Source of the DNA: Ottelia alismoides
Lineage: Eukaryota; Streptophyta; Magnoliopsida; Alismatales; Hydrocharitaceae
DNA: 64,000 nucleotides
Assembly: GCA_037367405.1 (NCBI GenBank)
Contig: JAZKJV010000685.1
Coordinates: forward strand, 124,001-188,000
Reading direction: 5' to 3'
How positions within the stretch are numbered: the stretch's first letter is position 1; each line of letters opens with the position of its first letter. The position numbers were made by a program, and so were the translations under genes. Positions 36,801 to 49,184 of this stretch are shown here, one piece after another. The notes under the pieces are model-generated. The model had not been told where the DNA came from. It ran no database searches and saw only the letters and a list, made by a program, of their open reading frames with translations.

Positions 36801-38509
36801 TAGTTATCTTTAAGGTACTTTCATTTCTTTGCATTTTTCTCTCACCTTTTATTTCGAATAAGTATGGAGGAAATTCCATAAAAACAAATACAAAAATGAC
36901 AAAATCACTTGAAAAATAACAAAAGAAGAATAATTCATTTATTGCATCTTGCACCTTCTTTCTTATGTCCTCCTACATTTTTTCCACTATGTTATCACCA
37001 TCGGGACATGGCTCGTTCTTAGCATTGGGGTGCATTACAATTCATATATTTTGTTTCTTTTTTATCACATTAAAAATCCATTCATTTCATGCATTGCATT
37101 TTTCACATTGCTTTTATTTTAAAAAAATCCAAAATATTTTTTTATTATAATATTTTAAAAAAATCATAAAATTTCAAAATTTTCTAACATTTTCAAAAAA
37201 ACTTTGCATCATTTTTGCATTTTCTAAAAAAATACAATTTTTTTGCATATTCCCAAAATCCCATAAAATTTTGCAGAATTTTTTAAAAATGTTTTGTTCA
37301 AAAATACATATTTTTTTCAAAAAAATCAAAAATATCTTTCCCCTACTTTCTCCTTACTTCTTGGGATTAGAAATCTGGTCTTTACAAAATTTAGACTTGA
37401 ACTAAGAAGACTTTAATACACTTAATTTCATAGGACTTCATTAGTTTTAAGTATTCTGATTCTTCAAGTTTATTTTAGACTCAATTCCTCGAGCTCCACT
37501 AAATTTATGCGGTGACAAAAAGTTCTGTCTAAATAAGTGATCTTGATAGCTATAACGTTATTTTACTCTTAATTGGTTATTGAACAAACTGCACCTTACA
37601 CCTTAGTTCAACTTAGTTTGCTTGTACAACAGACCATTTCAATCTCTACTAAGGAGAGGGAGTGATTATGAATCTCAGGTTAAGCAAAATTCAGTGATCT
37701 TAGTTCAAGAACCACTTATTCTCTATAAGTCAGGGTCTGTTAGCAAACTTACCTTGTACATTGTATTGAAAAATCATATTTTATACATGTACACAAAATC
37801 CTATCAAAAAAGGCACAATAAGGGATGCCTATTCCAAAAATGCAAACAAAGCAAAGATCTACCAAAGAAAAATCTACTCAAATAACCCAGCTATACCAAA
37901 CAAGCTAAGTAGCAGACCAATTTTCTACTTGTTTAAAAGAGACCGAAGCGGCCTAGGGTTATACTCTGCAGAAAGAAAAAAATGAGAGCAATGGACCAAA
38001 GCGGTCTACGGAAAATCCCAAAAAATCCAAGTTCTCTACAATTTGCACCCATTTTCTTTTACTGACAGATTCAGGTGAAATGAGAATAAGCCTAAAATTA
38101 GAGAGAATAGAGTCTTTAGATTTTGTGAATCTCCCAATACCTTGTATAAGATTGTACAACATACTTGTCTTGTAAATTGGGAAGAACTATAACCTTCACA
38201 CACAATTCAAAATCAATTCAAGCTTACAGAGAATATATATAGATCGGGATGATTTGGCTTGACCTAAAGATGGAATCAACTAATTCACTTGAACTTAAGG
38301 GCCATCAAATTGAATAATCAACTAAAAACAGAGTCCGAACACATTATTAATCTAAAGGTCGACTCAGTCTATTTTTGTTATTTGTTCAAGCTTGGCTTGA
38401 AAAATCTCAGGACTTTGTAGGTTTATCCATTGTAAATCCTCTATGCATCTTCTCTAGATCATTTTGTATTTCTCTTTATATATCATTGTCTTGCTCAAGA
38501 CTAGCAAGA
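33851..38509 (+). other. Interior of the nested element, no gag-pol
   Basis: 4.7 kb. Only short open frames occur. The most coherent are 35,030-35,257 (75 residues, with FEMDIKRQHEESIHQFIKVHEHL, helical and charged) and 35,440-35,634 (64 residues). They are followed by a very acidic, Asp/Glu-rich stretch in broken frames (35,760-36,250). Together these may be remains of one protein of unknown role; I recognise no family. 36,840-37,340 is A/T low-complexity ('aaaaatcaaaa', 'ttttgcat'). No RT, integrase or protease motif is seen on either strand. Confidence 0.6.
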
Positions 38510-38525
38510 TTTAAGAATGGGGGTA
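38510..38525 (+). promoter_or_regulatory. Polypurine tract of the nested element
   Basis: 'ttaagaatgggggta' directly before the second LTR's TGATGAATC. Confidence 0.8.
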
Positions 38526-40176
38526 TGATGAATCACCAATTTATCACATTAGAATGTTAGAATTAAGAAAAATCTCAAGTTCATCTCATCATATTTTCAC
38601 ATCATTTTCTGTATAATTTCAATTTTTCACTTTTTACATAATTTGCATTAAAAATTGCTAAAAATAGAAAATAATAAAAATAAAAGGACTCATTTTAAAG
38701 GTTTTCACTTTACCTTATTGTCTTTATAAATCAACGTGCTTAGTTTCTAACTAGTTGTTTTTATTTTTGTTGTTAAGTTTAGATCCATTCGATGTTTCTA
38801 ATTTTATTATTTTATTTACAGGTCAAATGGGTTAAAAGCCCGTCCCAATTTTGTTTTAAGCAAAAGAAAAAAATAAAATTGCTGACGCCATCCCATCGTG
38901 GGTTGATGTTTACCTTCTTCTATATGAAGAGAGGGCGATGCATGGTCTCCTTGCGCACAACCGCTACTACACCACTTCTTCCTCTTATTTGTCTTCGTCA
39001 ACTGCCAGCCTCCTGCCTCCTTGCTAATGCAAACGCATCGACATCCCTTCCTCTCCTCCTTCTCCAACTATAGAAGGAGGAGGAGGACCCATCGAATGGT
39101 GAGAATCCATCACCGTTCTTCAATCCCCAAAAACCATCATCGAGGCTCGACCCCAACGCCAACCACCCATCACTCTTGCGGCTCTGCCCTCCAACTTGGC
39201 CACCCTCCAACCTTTCCATCCATGCAACAATCTCTCTCATAGAGCTACTCCACCGCTCGCCATGCTTCGACGAGCCCCCATCATATCCTCATCGCCATGA
39301 GCCCCTTCCTATGTGCCACTGCTTGTTGTCTAGGACACCTCAGATGCCACGTGTGATAGTCGTGTGCCCTCTCTCACGACAACAAGACCTCCTCCAATTG
39401 TGCTCCACCATTAGTGGCTGAGCACGACATCGACGTTGTCACCAGCAAGAAGAAGGGGGCCTAGGGACCCCTTCATAATTTGGTTTTCTTATAGCTTTTT
39501 AAAACATTTTGGATTTACAAACATGTCAGTAAAAGTTTGTTTCATATTATGCAATTTTCCAATTGCAAATTTTATATTCCTTGACATCTATACTTTTTAA
39601 ATTCAAGTTTCGTTGTTTTCATTCCATTCCTCGAAGGATCTTTTTACAATTTCTTAAAGTTTCTTCTATTCACTACAATTTACACAATAAACACTTTTTT
39701 ATTATAAAGTTTTCACTTCTTTTTAGTCAGTTCTACAATATTGTAATCATGCCCATAATTTCCTTTTTATTTACATCCATGCCCTTATCTTTCTAAAAAA
39801 TTATAATCATACCCTTGACAATTCAAAAACTCACAAAAAATAGCAGAAAAACTAATAAATTCTCAAAAAATTCAAGTGCAATCCTTATGATGTTTGCAAT
39901 CTAACTACATAGGTTTCTCTACATTCTAAGATCCCAAAAATAAAAATAAAATAGAATTTTAATTTGAAATAATAAAGTGAAAATACCTTCGCAAATAAAA
40001 TAAAACTACGCGTAAAAAATTTGAGTCCTTGTGGATTGATCCTCTACTTGACACATACTTTATTTGCTATCTCTTGGATTGTAGTTGAATAAAAATTATC
40101 TGAATCTCTTTAGTTTCACGTGTACATGCAACGACACTAAAAATCACATTTTAGCATATCGAAAATCATAATTTTA
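38526..40176 (+). repeat. 3' LTR of the nested element
   Basis: 1651 bp, aligned along its length with 32,284-33,829. It keeps about 110 bp near 38,600-38,710 that the first copy lacks. It ends 'aatttta', where the canonical terminal CA has become TA. Confidence 0.9.
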
Positions 40177-40181
40177 TGTAG

Positions 40182-41060
40182 ATATCTCAAAATCCACTTT
40201 AAAGCAAGCCAATGACATTTTCCTATATTTGACTTATATCTACTCTCAACACTAATTGCTTGGGCGATGTCTGAGTATTGCATATCATGGCATACACAAT
40301 GCTCCCAATGATAGTGGTGTAAGGAACTCGTGACATGTACTCATGTTCATCCTCTGTCTATGGTGACAAGTCTGCGGACATCTTGAAATGAGATTCAAGT
40401 GGTATCTACTCTGGTTTGGAATCTAACATGCCAAAAAGCTCCAAGACCTTCTACAAGTAGCTCTTATGACTTAGACATAGCTTCGAGCCTTGCGATCCTT
40501 GTATATCTCCATGCTAAGTATCTTCTCGGATGCACCAATATCCTTCATCTTGAACTCTCCACCAAGTAGAAAATTCAATCCATTCACCTCATATTTATTT
40601 TTTGATGCTATAAACATGTCATCACCATATAGTAACAAAAGAATGAAAAAACCATAAGCAAGGTGTCTAAAATAGATACACAAAATATAACTGCTTTTGG
40701 TAATACCCTATGCAATAATGAACAAGTTGAAGCACTTATATCACTGTCTTGATGATCGCTTCGATCCATAAAGAGATTTCCGCAATAGGTACACGTGATC
40801 TTACTTTTCCTGCATTACAAAAACTTTAGGTTAACACATGTGAATATGCTCGTCAGTGTATCCAAGTAAGAACGTTGTCTTCACACTTAGCAGCTCCAAC
40901 TCCAAGTAGTTCATGGCGACCATGGCTAGTAGAATGCATATTGAAGTTTGCTTTACCGCAGGTGAGAAGATATCATTGTAGTAGATACCTTCCACTTGGA
41001 TAAAGCCTTTGACAACTAGCATTACCTTGTATCTCGCATCGATAGATCTAGAGATGCCTT
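40182..41060 (-). pseudogene. Ty1/copia reverse transcriptase, upstream half of split polyprotein
   Basis: Read on the minus strand: MLVVKGFIQVEGIYYNDIFSPAVKQTSI (41,022-40,940; family 'LVAKGF.Q.EGIDY..TFSPV.K..SI'), LELLSVKTTFLLG (the 'QLDVKTAFL.G' block), then LLLYGDDMFIASKN (about 40,640-40,590), the YxDD active site with both Asp kept. The block continues with LGGEFKMKDIGASEKILSMEIYKDR ('L...FEMKDLG....ILGMEI..DR'). It stops at the insertion point after WILRYL. Frame changes occur between the first and second blocks. Confidence 0.9.
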
Positions 41061-42112
41061 CTTTCTTCTTGTAAATTCACTTGCATCCAATCACCTTATG
41101 TCCACATGGTAAAGGAATAAGAGTCCATGTCCGATTTTTATTAAGAGATTCAATCTCCTCATTCTTTGTTGCAAACCATTCTGTAGAGTACTGTGATAAA
41201 ATAACTTCTGAAAAATTGCTCGGCTCTCCTACACCACATGTTTTCTCTGTAATGATAATGCATATACAAAAACAAAATCTGTATATCCTTGAGGGTGTCC
41301 TGGTCTGCCTTCATCCCCGCTTATTTGCAATGCACTCTTCTTTTTCATCTACTGAAATCTCCTCATCTTCTTATAAATCAGATAGGTGACCATGATAGGC
41401 TTGGATTGGGTCAATCTCAAGCATCACTTGCTTGTCAGTACTCACATCTGTATCTACATTACAAGAATGGATAGCAGAACTATGCTCGGTAGATAAAATA
41501 GATGACTCATTAAATACAATCTTCTTCTCAATCATCAACTTTTGTGACTTCAGATCAAAACACCACGATCTATATCCCTTCACTCCATATGCATACCCAA
41601 GAAATATGCACTTAATGGATTTTAGGTTCTAGCTTTCCATGACTAACATATGCATATACATGACAATTAAAATTTTTGAAATTAAAATAACCACAGGGAT
41701 GTCCATAATCACAGGGATGTCCAGACCATAACTCCTTTGGTGTCAGGTTTTCTAAAACTGGTGAGGGAGATCGGTTCATAGGGAAGGGTGTTGTCGCAAC
41801 TCTTTTAACTCGAAAATCATTCGTCAATCCAACATTCAACATCATACGTACGGCTCTCTCTCATGGTCTTGTTCTTGTACTCCACGACTTCATTGTGCTG
41901 TAGAGTATGCCTGACTATGCTTTGTCTAGCTATGCCTTCATTCTTGTAAAAGTCATTTAATTCGGTTTAAAAGAGTTCCAGGTCATTATTTGTTCGTAGA
42001 CTCTGGATGCTTTTCCCATTCATGCTTCTCTAGTAGTTCCTTTTAGTGCTTGAAGTGTGTAAATATCTTTTCTTTGGATTTAAGGGCGTAAATCTAAACC
42101 TTTCCAGAGTAA
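41060..42112 (-). pseudogene. Ty1/copia integrase and linker (broken)
   Basis: Integrase region between GAG-pre-integrase and RT. Recognisable pieces on the minus strand: 'LIDDYSGKVWIY..KSKEKIFTHFK' (about 42,115-42,050), the Asp-containing core start ('TFIDDYSR..W.Y.LK.K...F..FK'); 'R.NND.EF', where the family has a second catalytic Asp (RTDNG.EF), near 41,995; and 'EPISLTSF.KPDTKGVMVW', matching 'P........P.E.W.G' (41,780-41,720). An acidic linker follows. A duplicated 18-bp piece 'cacagggatgtccataat' near 41,690-41,725 disturbs the frame. Confidence 0.75.
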
Positions 42113-42415
42113 TCATCTATTAAAGTCAACATGTATCACCCACCTTTGGATGGGACTTGACAAAACCCATAGATCAAAGTGAATATAGTCCATAGTGCCC
42201 TTTCTATTTTCAGCGGCACCAAAACTCCTCTGTGTCTTCTTGCCAAGAATGCAATGCTCACATAAGTCCAACTTGCTCACTTCCTGACTATCAAGTAGTC
42301 CTCTTCTGACGAGAGTACTCATGCTTGTCTTGCTCAGATGTCCCAACCTGAGATGCCACAATTTGGTGTTGTCAGCCCCCGAAATAACAGAACGATTGTT
42401 GCATAGTGTCTTCAT
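42113..42415 (-). pseudogene. Ty1/copia GAG-pre-integrase (zinc-binding) domain
   Basis: Zinc-binding N-terminal domain of integrase. The open block contains TKLWHLRLGHLSKTSM and then LDLCEHCILGKKTQRSF. This gives the H..(3-4)..H and C..C ligands (WHxRLGH ... CxxCxxGK) typical of Tnt1/Tork-type copia elements. It ends MDYIHFDLW ('LD.IHSDVWGP'), where the catalytic core starts. This is one of the cleaner blocks of this copy. Confidence 0.9.
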
Positions 42416-42899
42416 GTAATGTATAGAGATTTACAGACCTCTCCGCAGACATAAAAAAATGTTCATATTTGGCAATTGTCAAAGATCGCCCTTCGTAGCA
42501 TACTCGCACCCTTCTCTTCTAGGGTACCCAGAGATATCTGGTTCTTTGTCATATCTGGAACATGGCGAACTTCTTTCAAGGTGACAGATATCCCATTGTG
42601 CATCTTCAGTTCAACGCTTCCCAACCCTACATCCCTAAACTGCGAATCTTTCCCATAACGATAAATCCTCCATCAATAGAACTATATGAGGAGAACCAAT
42701 GGCAGTTGGACGTGGCATGATAAAATCAACCCAATCGAGGAGTCATACATCCTTCGATCTGTGTGGTATACTGGCCATCAAAATGTAGCCAACATTTCTG
42801 CATAGAATTTCCAAATAACTCCCTTCTGTCGCAAAACCAACTTTTCTACGTTATTTATGGTCTTTCTCTTTGTTTAGGAGTTTCTAGTACTCATTCTTA

Positions 42900-43693
42900 T
42901 TCCTTTTCTTCTTGCAGTACCGACAAAACTTGCACTGCCCCCTTTTTCTTTTCCTCTTGCGGCTTATCAAACTTCTTTCGTTACATGTATTTGCCCCTGC
43001 ATGGAGAACCTCACCTTCTTGTTGTTTAACGAATGTCCAGTGAGTTCACAAACCATTAACTCATTCAAGAGAATGGGCGATTTCACATCATCTAGTGTGA
43101 TCTCGTTCTTCTCATAAATTAGGAATTCATGGAAGTGCTTACGAAGGTGGTAATGAACATAAAATAGCAATGCCTTCTTCCTCGTGAATGCCTTCGTTCA
43201 TGTTTTCCAACTCGGGAATATTTGAACCGAAAATATTTAGATGAGATTTAATTGATGTACCTTTTGTCATGCAAAGCATGAAGAGTCGTTGCTTGATATG
43301 TAGACGATTGGTGAGACTTTGTCATGTAGAGATTCTTAAGTTTCAACCACGTAGGCGCTGTAGAGACTACATCATAACTTTGCGAAGAACATCGTTCGAG
43401 AGGTAAAGTTTTATGGTTGCCCAAGACTTCATGTCCATGTCCTCTTTCTTGTCTTGACTTAGCATCGCATGCATCTTCTCGATGCCCTTCGACGCCTTTA
43501 TGATGCCTTGATGGATGAGGATCGACTCCATCTTGACCTTTTGCAAACCAAAGCTAATTTTGCGATCAAATTTCATGATCTCAAACCTCGTCGTCATCGT
43601 GGATATTGAATCGAATTGATGATGATCTATTGCGGGAGGTCTCAACACTGAAGTGGAAACTGCCAACCAGTCAGATCTAGATGGGACTATCAC
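42900..43693 (-). pseudogene. Ty1/copia gag (broken)
   Basis: Gag of the copia element. The block 43,693-43,367 has TRFEIMKFDRKISFGLQKVKMESILIHQG and LSQDKKEDMDMKSWATIKLYLSNDVL, matching the 'KF.G..F..W...M...L......AL' and 'W..........I...L.......' pattern of UBN2-type gag. A second frame (about 43,340-43,200) continues with LYMTKSLTNR-like text, and 43,170-42,967 has DEITLDDVKSPILLNEL-like text. A Cys-poor zinc-knuckle remnant lies near 42,930-42,900. Frameshifts are frequent. Confidence 0.85.
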
Positions 43694-43716
43694 ATGAAGA
43701 GGAGAATAACTAAGAT

Positions 43717-43729
43717 GGCTCTAATACCA
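43717..43729 (-). promoter_or_regulatory. Primer-binding site, initiator Met-tRNA type
   Basis: On the minus strand 'tggtattagagcc' matches the usual copia primer site 'tggtatcagagc' with one transition, three bases inside the LTR end. Confidence 0.85.
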
Positions 43730-43732
43730 GTT

Positions 43733-44071
43733 TGTTGAAGATGATCCAAACATGCAATCAAACATGGAGAACACACACGATTTTACGTGGAAAAACCCCA
43801 CCAATGTAGCAGAGAAAAGAAACCATCGGTAAAGAGAGGTTCAATTTGAGAGAAACACATGAATGCACATACAAGAACCCTATGAGGCGGAGACTCTCTC
43901 GGAACAAGACTCTTTAATAACACATGCCTTAACCATACAATACATATATATAGGAGTAATCGGGAAATAGATCCTAATTAGGTCTAAAAAAATCCTTACC
44001 AGGTTGGCCAAGATCTGTTTACGTAATGTATTCAGATCGCAAACGGGTCCGGGCATCAAGGTATATCTCAA
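43733..44071 (-). repeat. Ty1/copia 5' LTR, about 340 bp
   Basis: The inner end is TGTTGA on the plus strand at 43,733. The outer end is near 44,071 ('ggtatatctcaaaaa', where the 3' remnant has 'catatctcaaca'). A plant copia LTR box is seen at 43,780-43,810 ('acgtggaaaaaccccacc'). The outer boundary is approximate because flanking DNA is a related tandem repeat. Confidence 0.65.
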
Positions 44072-44148
44072 AAAGATTCATGTTTTGATAATTAAATCAT
44101 AAAAATATCTCTACGATATTATGTAGAAGAAGATTAATACAAACGTTG

Positions 44149-44430
44149 CACTAGAAAAAAGTACAGTATTGGTGAGCACGTATTTCCACGCTCAGTGCTC
44201 GCCATGTATTCGTAAAGTGCTCGCTAGAGAAATGGGCGAGCATATGTGCTCACTCACTTTGTGCATGCAATGAGGTTAGATGCAATCTCAAAGGTGCGAA
44301 CACATGTGCACTCTTAGTCGTCGTAAGCGATAATGGGTGAGCATGATGTCCTTGCCCTTGTGCTCGCCCAATTAGCCTTAAATGATAGTCCAGTCAGCAT
44401 TTGACGAGTGCTTTTGGTGAGCACCCATAC
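44149..44430. repeat. CACTA subterminal repeat cluster, left
   Basis: Repeated 10-12-mers in both orientations: 'ggtgagcacg' (44,170), 'agtgctcgcca' (44,201), 'agtgctcgct' (44,217), 'gggcgagca', 'gtgctcac', 'gggtgagcat', 'gtgctcgccc' and 'ggtgagcaccc'. In En/Spm such arrays bind the TNPA-type protein. Confidence 0.85.
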
Positions 44431-44999
44431 TCGCCCACAACAAAACCACAAAAAATTTTACAGGCTCGTCAGGATTTTGAAAAACCGTCAAACCTATACT
44501 ACCCACTGTAAACCACTGCAAGCATTTAAATAGATAATCGGACATTATACCTGAGATAGGGACTAAATGTCCAAGATATGAATAGTCCACGTATATTACA
44601 TTGTCTACATCAAAGTTTATTAATAAGAAAGGAACAATCAATAATATTAGCTTAAACTAGATAGATAAAAATTCAATGGAAAGCACACCATTTAAATGTT
44701 TATACGCAAAATTATTCTCTATTTTATTGTTAAGAAAAGCCTATTGATCACTTTTTTTTGCCCGAAAGATCTTAGATATCGAATTTTGCTTTGATTTCTT
44801 TTTCTCCTTTTCCATTTCCTTAAATGTTGCATACATTCGGTTTCTTCTTCATGATTAGTCTATTCCTCCTCTTCCTCCTCTCTCTTCTTCTTCTTCATTT
44901 CCCCCTTGAGGCACTGGTGATCTTTGTGACCTATCAGAATTTAACAAATGTAAGGAACTGAAGAAGAAAATTGAATATTTAGAATATATTTAAATTATA

Positions 45000-46510
45000 C
45001 ATATATTAATATATACATGTATGTAGTGAAATCTACTCGCAGCTTGGTCATTTGGTCAACAATCATTGCCATTTGAGACTCCATAGATGGCGATGGTTGT
45101 TGTGAAGGCTGAGGCTGGGAATATGATGGTTGGCCATAAGCAGAGTATGAGTGTTGATGTTCCTCCACATAATATGGAGGAAGACCACCAAGTGTATGGA
45201 TCATGTTAGCAAAATCAACATCACTCGCCTCCAAAACTTATACTCAAATTTAATAGCCATATAATCTGTAGCGTATACACATTTACTCACTTAAATATTA
45301 TGTTAATATACCTATTTCTATAAGGTTTTATCAAATGGGGGGTGTTGGTCTTCAGGAGTATTAGTCCACTTCTCAACATTAAGGGACATAAATCGTTCTT
45401 GAAATTGAAACTAATTTATAAGAAATTAACTATCTAATACCGTTTTGAATTCTACTATTCACTTACAATAAATTAAAAAGCATACCATCACTTCTCCTTC
45501 CTCAGGTGTAGACCAATCCTAATCACCATCTTTTCCTCGTTTATTTGTCTTGGCCGACCCTCATCAGCAGATGGTTCCCTTTCCAACATAGTAGCCTAAA
45601 AATATAATTTATATTTTACTTTTGGCAGTTCGATCTACCTGTCACCGACCTCCTCCCAAACTCAGCATCAGAACTGAATGAGTCATAAAAGCCAATCCAC
45701 CTGCAAAAAAGTCAGAACATGATATAGATATAATCTAAAAGTTAAGAGATAATCATTTTTTTAAAAACTCATGTCCTCGGTGCACCACGCTGGAGGAAAT
45801 CTCTTCATCTCCTCAAGCCAGTCTTTCTATGTGAGTCCTTTCTGACTTTGAAAAATGTGTCGCTCATTCGCTATTGTATTGTAAGAGTGAGCGCTCGACT
45901 GTAAGACTCCTTCCCTAAATCAGAAGCAAAATGATACCTACCCTATAAAATTGCAAATAAACATCAGATAATGGAATTTATATAAGAATAAATTACCTCA
46001 TGAATTAAAATTTCTTACCAAAAACAAGTCAAACAACCTCTCAAGCTCAATGGTGGGAATGCGGCAGCACCGAAACTTAGTGCAAGTCGTATGTGCCTTA
46101 ATAATATTCATTATTTCTTGAAAACATTGTTGCTACTCAGAGAATCCTTACATAAACGAAAATTATATTATATAATTATAAGGATGAAAATTTTAATAAA
46201 ATTTGAATTAAGAATGATATTTACCTCCCAGCTGAAATCTGTATAATAGGATAGGAATTGGAAGAGTGACTTCCTACCTACGACACATGCACATCTACTC
46301 TCTGACATGCTGAAGAAGGAGAAGCCGAATCCATAAAAGGAAGAGTTGGAATCGGGATAGGATATGGCTCTGGAACCTGTGAAGAAAATGGCTCATCAAA
46401 AAACCGTCATACGAAGTAGGAGGGGGAACACCAAAAGACTGGTAATACACCATGGGTTGGTACATCTCATCAGAAACAAACCCTGAAAAGGTCAGTAGAG
46501 TCAAAAGTGA
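45000..46510 (-). pseudogene. CACTA second-protein remnant (TNPA-like, uncertain)
   Basis: Minus-strand fragments with low-complexity text. 45,234-44,995 contains GGLPPYYVEEHQHSYSAYG followed by a Ser/Gln/Pro-rich run and MAMIVDQMTKLRV, resembling the C-terminus of plant En/Spm second proteins (Ptta family), which end in a Gln/Pro-rich segment and a coiled coil. 46,100-45,800 and 46,504-46,295 add broken pieces rich in Pro and Ser. Position between the transposase remnant and the transposon end fits. No complete domain is visible. Confidence 0.55.
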
Positions 46511-46949
46511 AGGAGACCGTAACGAGGATGGATGACCGGATCACTGAGATCCATGTGAACCTCCACATCCAAAACCAGCCATGTCTATATAAAACATGGA
46601 AGAAATTTAGTAAAAGTCAAAACATAATATTTATATTTTGCCGAACTTTGTACTTTAATCTTTACTGCTTGAATATTGTTAAATTCCTCAATATTGTCCT
46701 CACTAGACAAATCTTCCACATATTCGTTTATATCATCCACATCGTCAATTATATCAACACGATACAAAATTTTCAGCTAATGGATCATTATCAATAATGG
46801 AGATATCTGTAATATTATTACAGTCATAATGAGGTATGAAAGCCTCATCTCCGTCTTCATCCACACTGTTGTCCTTCTTACTTGTGTAACTTCGCGAATT
46901 TATTTGTACAACTATTAAATATTCAGTATTTTTCCTTTTTCATGAAACT

Positions 46950-47760
46950 TGAAGAAGATAACATACTTGGTCCACTTGTATAGCTAGGACAAATGGTTAT
47001 ATCTTCGTATATATTTCCTTGCGATCACATCAACCGCATTATTTTTTTATCAATAACTACACCCTCTTTCGGGTCATGCCAATCGCATTCTTGACAATAT
47101 GTTAAATTCTCATTTTTACCATAATACAAAATATGATGATTTGTATAACAATCAATTTTCACCTGCTAAACCCATCTTCATCATCATTCTTAATTTATAA
47201 TAATTGCAGGGTAATCCGTGATCTTCAAGTAATATTTTCTTCAAAATAACCAATATGACATCAAATTTCCTATCTGTCGTATTGTATTCCATTTTCATAG
47301 CCAAAAGTTCTGAAACTATGGAGAGTTTAGAGTATGTCTTACAACCTTACCAAAAAGGTTCTTCTGCCTTTTCAAAAGCTCGTAAAATTCCTCAAACTCT
47401 CCATGCGTCTCTTTATTATCAAATGTTTCACCCATAAAATCATATCATGCGACATCCAACACCATTTCAACAAATGGATTATTTTCAGGAACTTCGGTTG
47501 ATTCATTTGCTGGAGGAGAGATTATTTCACCGTGTCTCCACCACATATAGTAGCCCTCCATGAATCCATGCTTATAGAGGTATATTGAACTTCATCTTTA
47601 ACTTTCTTCTTAGGTAACCGACACTTGAAACATGGACAAATAATTTTGTCGTCTGAATCAACAACCATAAAACCGTTCACGAAAGCAAATGCCAAAAACT
47701 CCTCTACGCCCCATTAAAATGACTCCAATAAGCATCAGTCTTGGACATGTTTATACATTA
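46950..47760 (-). pseudogene. CACTA TNP2 transposase, N-terminal remnant
   Basis: Transposase-associated zinc-binding domain of TNP2. Across two frames on the minus strand (47,750-47,510): start MSKTDAYWSHF, GVEEFLAFAFVNG, then DDKIICPCFKC (the CPC..C ligand box), LYKHGFMEGYYMWWRHGE ('HL...GF..GY..W..HGE'). Further down (about 47,140-46,980) is ILYYGKNENLTYCQECDWHDPK, which resembles the next TNP2 block 'C.LYW...A.L..C..C...R'. The catalytic DDE part is missing or beyond recognition, and stops are common. Confidence 0.75.
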
Positions 47761-49184
47761 ACTCCCTATTGCTCGTCATCCTAATAATGAAAGATATATT
47801 TAAGAAGTTAAGAGATAAGAGAACTTTTTTATTCATTAAGTCTTGTGTCCCTTCTTTAAATATTCAAAAATTGAATTAACACCATCGTCACTACATGCAT
47901 ATTAGAGTTAATATCTGAGCAAATTTATGCAACATAACCATGCATCACTTCAATATACCCCATAAATTAAGCTTAATAGTCTTTAAAATTATTATCAATG
48001 TAATAACCTTTAAAGTATATTAAGATTAATTTGGTATATCGAAGAGGAATATGGTTATATTACTGAAAACCAACAACATACATGTAGTAATGATGGTCTT
48101 AATTCAGTTTTTGAATCTTTAAAGACTCCCTTAGTTCGAGACCTCCGAACTAAGGAAAGATAATATAAATGTAATATTATATGGATACCTTGTATTTTAA
48201 TAAATAGTGGTCTTCTAATTTTAATTAGTGGAATAATATCCATATATTAATTTAAATTTTTAAAACTAATTTTATTATAAAAATATTATTATATTAGAAG
48301 AAAACCTACTCGTATATTATCCATCACTAATAAACATTAACTCATATTAAAATTTGAGATTACTTTTAATAGATTTACACAAATAGTTATAATAAAATCA
48401 TGCATTATTAACTATTATTTATTAATAAACAAATGAATTATATTTCTAATATAATTATATCTCCATGAATCAATTATCACATGTTAACTATTATAAATGA
48501 TATATATATTTATTATGATTTAACTTATGAGTTCTACACCAAGGACAACTCTAGACATTTCTTAATTTAAGTTAAATAATTATCACATATGAACCAATTA
48601 TCACACTAGGCATTACCTATTTTATGTACACTTAGGCTTATGCAAGTCCATTATGTAATAGAATCATTTTATTCTCATAACTCATAAAAGATGGTCACAC
48701 GTTCATTTGCAACGATATCGATAAAAACTTTGCATTATTGCAATTATAAATCATCATCAAGTAATGCTAACATGAATAAAAGTGATCAGAGTATGTTGTA
48801 GTTGAGTATAATAAAATTATTTAGACAAGTTACTAGTTGTAGCATTTCATCAAACACCTAGCATGCATATGGAATTCCATCTCTATTACACAAAAATCAT
48901 CACACCTGACAACAAATAAATAATAAATGATATGCATACATCATACACAACATGTCTACGCAATCAAAACCTAGCATATATAACGAATAATCTATCAACA
49001 TTAGAAAAACAAAAAAAATGATGAAATGAACAATAGAGAATGAAATGATAACAAACGAGATAAAGGATCAAGGGATATACCTTATGGATGATGTGTGCAT
49101 GAGGCAAGGTGGGTGGAGCAAGATCACCGACGGTGGGTTGAGGTTGGGGACATATGTAGAATGAAGAGAAAGGGATCTCTGTCG

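Larger units (their letters stand above)
32284..40176 (+). mobile_element. Non-autonomous LTR retrotransposon (LARD-like), 7.9 kb, nested in copia
   Basis: Direct LTRs at 32,284-33,829 and 38,526-40,176, both starting TGATGAATCACC; an Asp-tRNA-type primer-binding site follows the first, and a polypurine tract precedes the second. The 4.7-kb interior lacks gag-pol. It interrupts the copia RNase H region; flanking 5-mers are 'tatat' and 'tgtag', too different to be a secure target duplication. The primer site and 'tgggatacctccca' at about 36,780, resembling a conserved Athila/Tat 3' sequence ('tgggaggcaaccca'), suggest the Athila/Tat side of Ty3/gypsy. LTR differences, including an indel of about 110 bp, point to an old insertion. 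Confidence 0.85.
31606..44071 (-). mobile_element. Ty1/copia (Tork-like) retrotransposon, split by a nested LTR element
   Basis: Minus-strand element. From high to low coordinate: 5' LTR (44,071-43,733), primer-binding site for initiator Met-tRNA (43,729-43,717), gag (43,693-about 42,900), protease/GAG-pre-integrase (about 42,650-42,113), integrase (42,110-41,600), RT (about 41,050-40,300), then a break at 40,181/32,283 where a 7.9-kb element is inserted, and RNase H down to 31,776. A short 3' LTR remnant (31,705-about 31,606) follows. Gag-PR-INT-RT-RH order is diagnostic for Ty1/copia. Stops and frameshifts are frequent. Confidence 0.85.
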
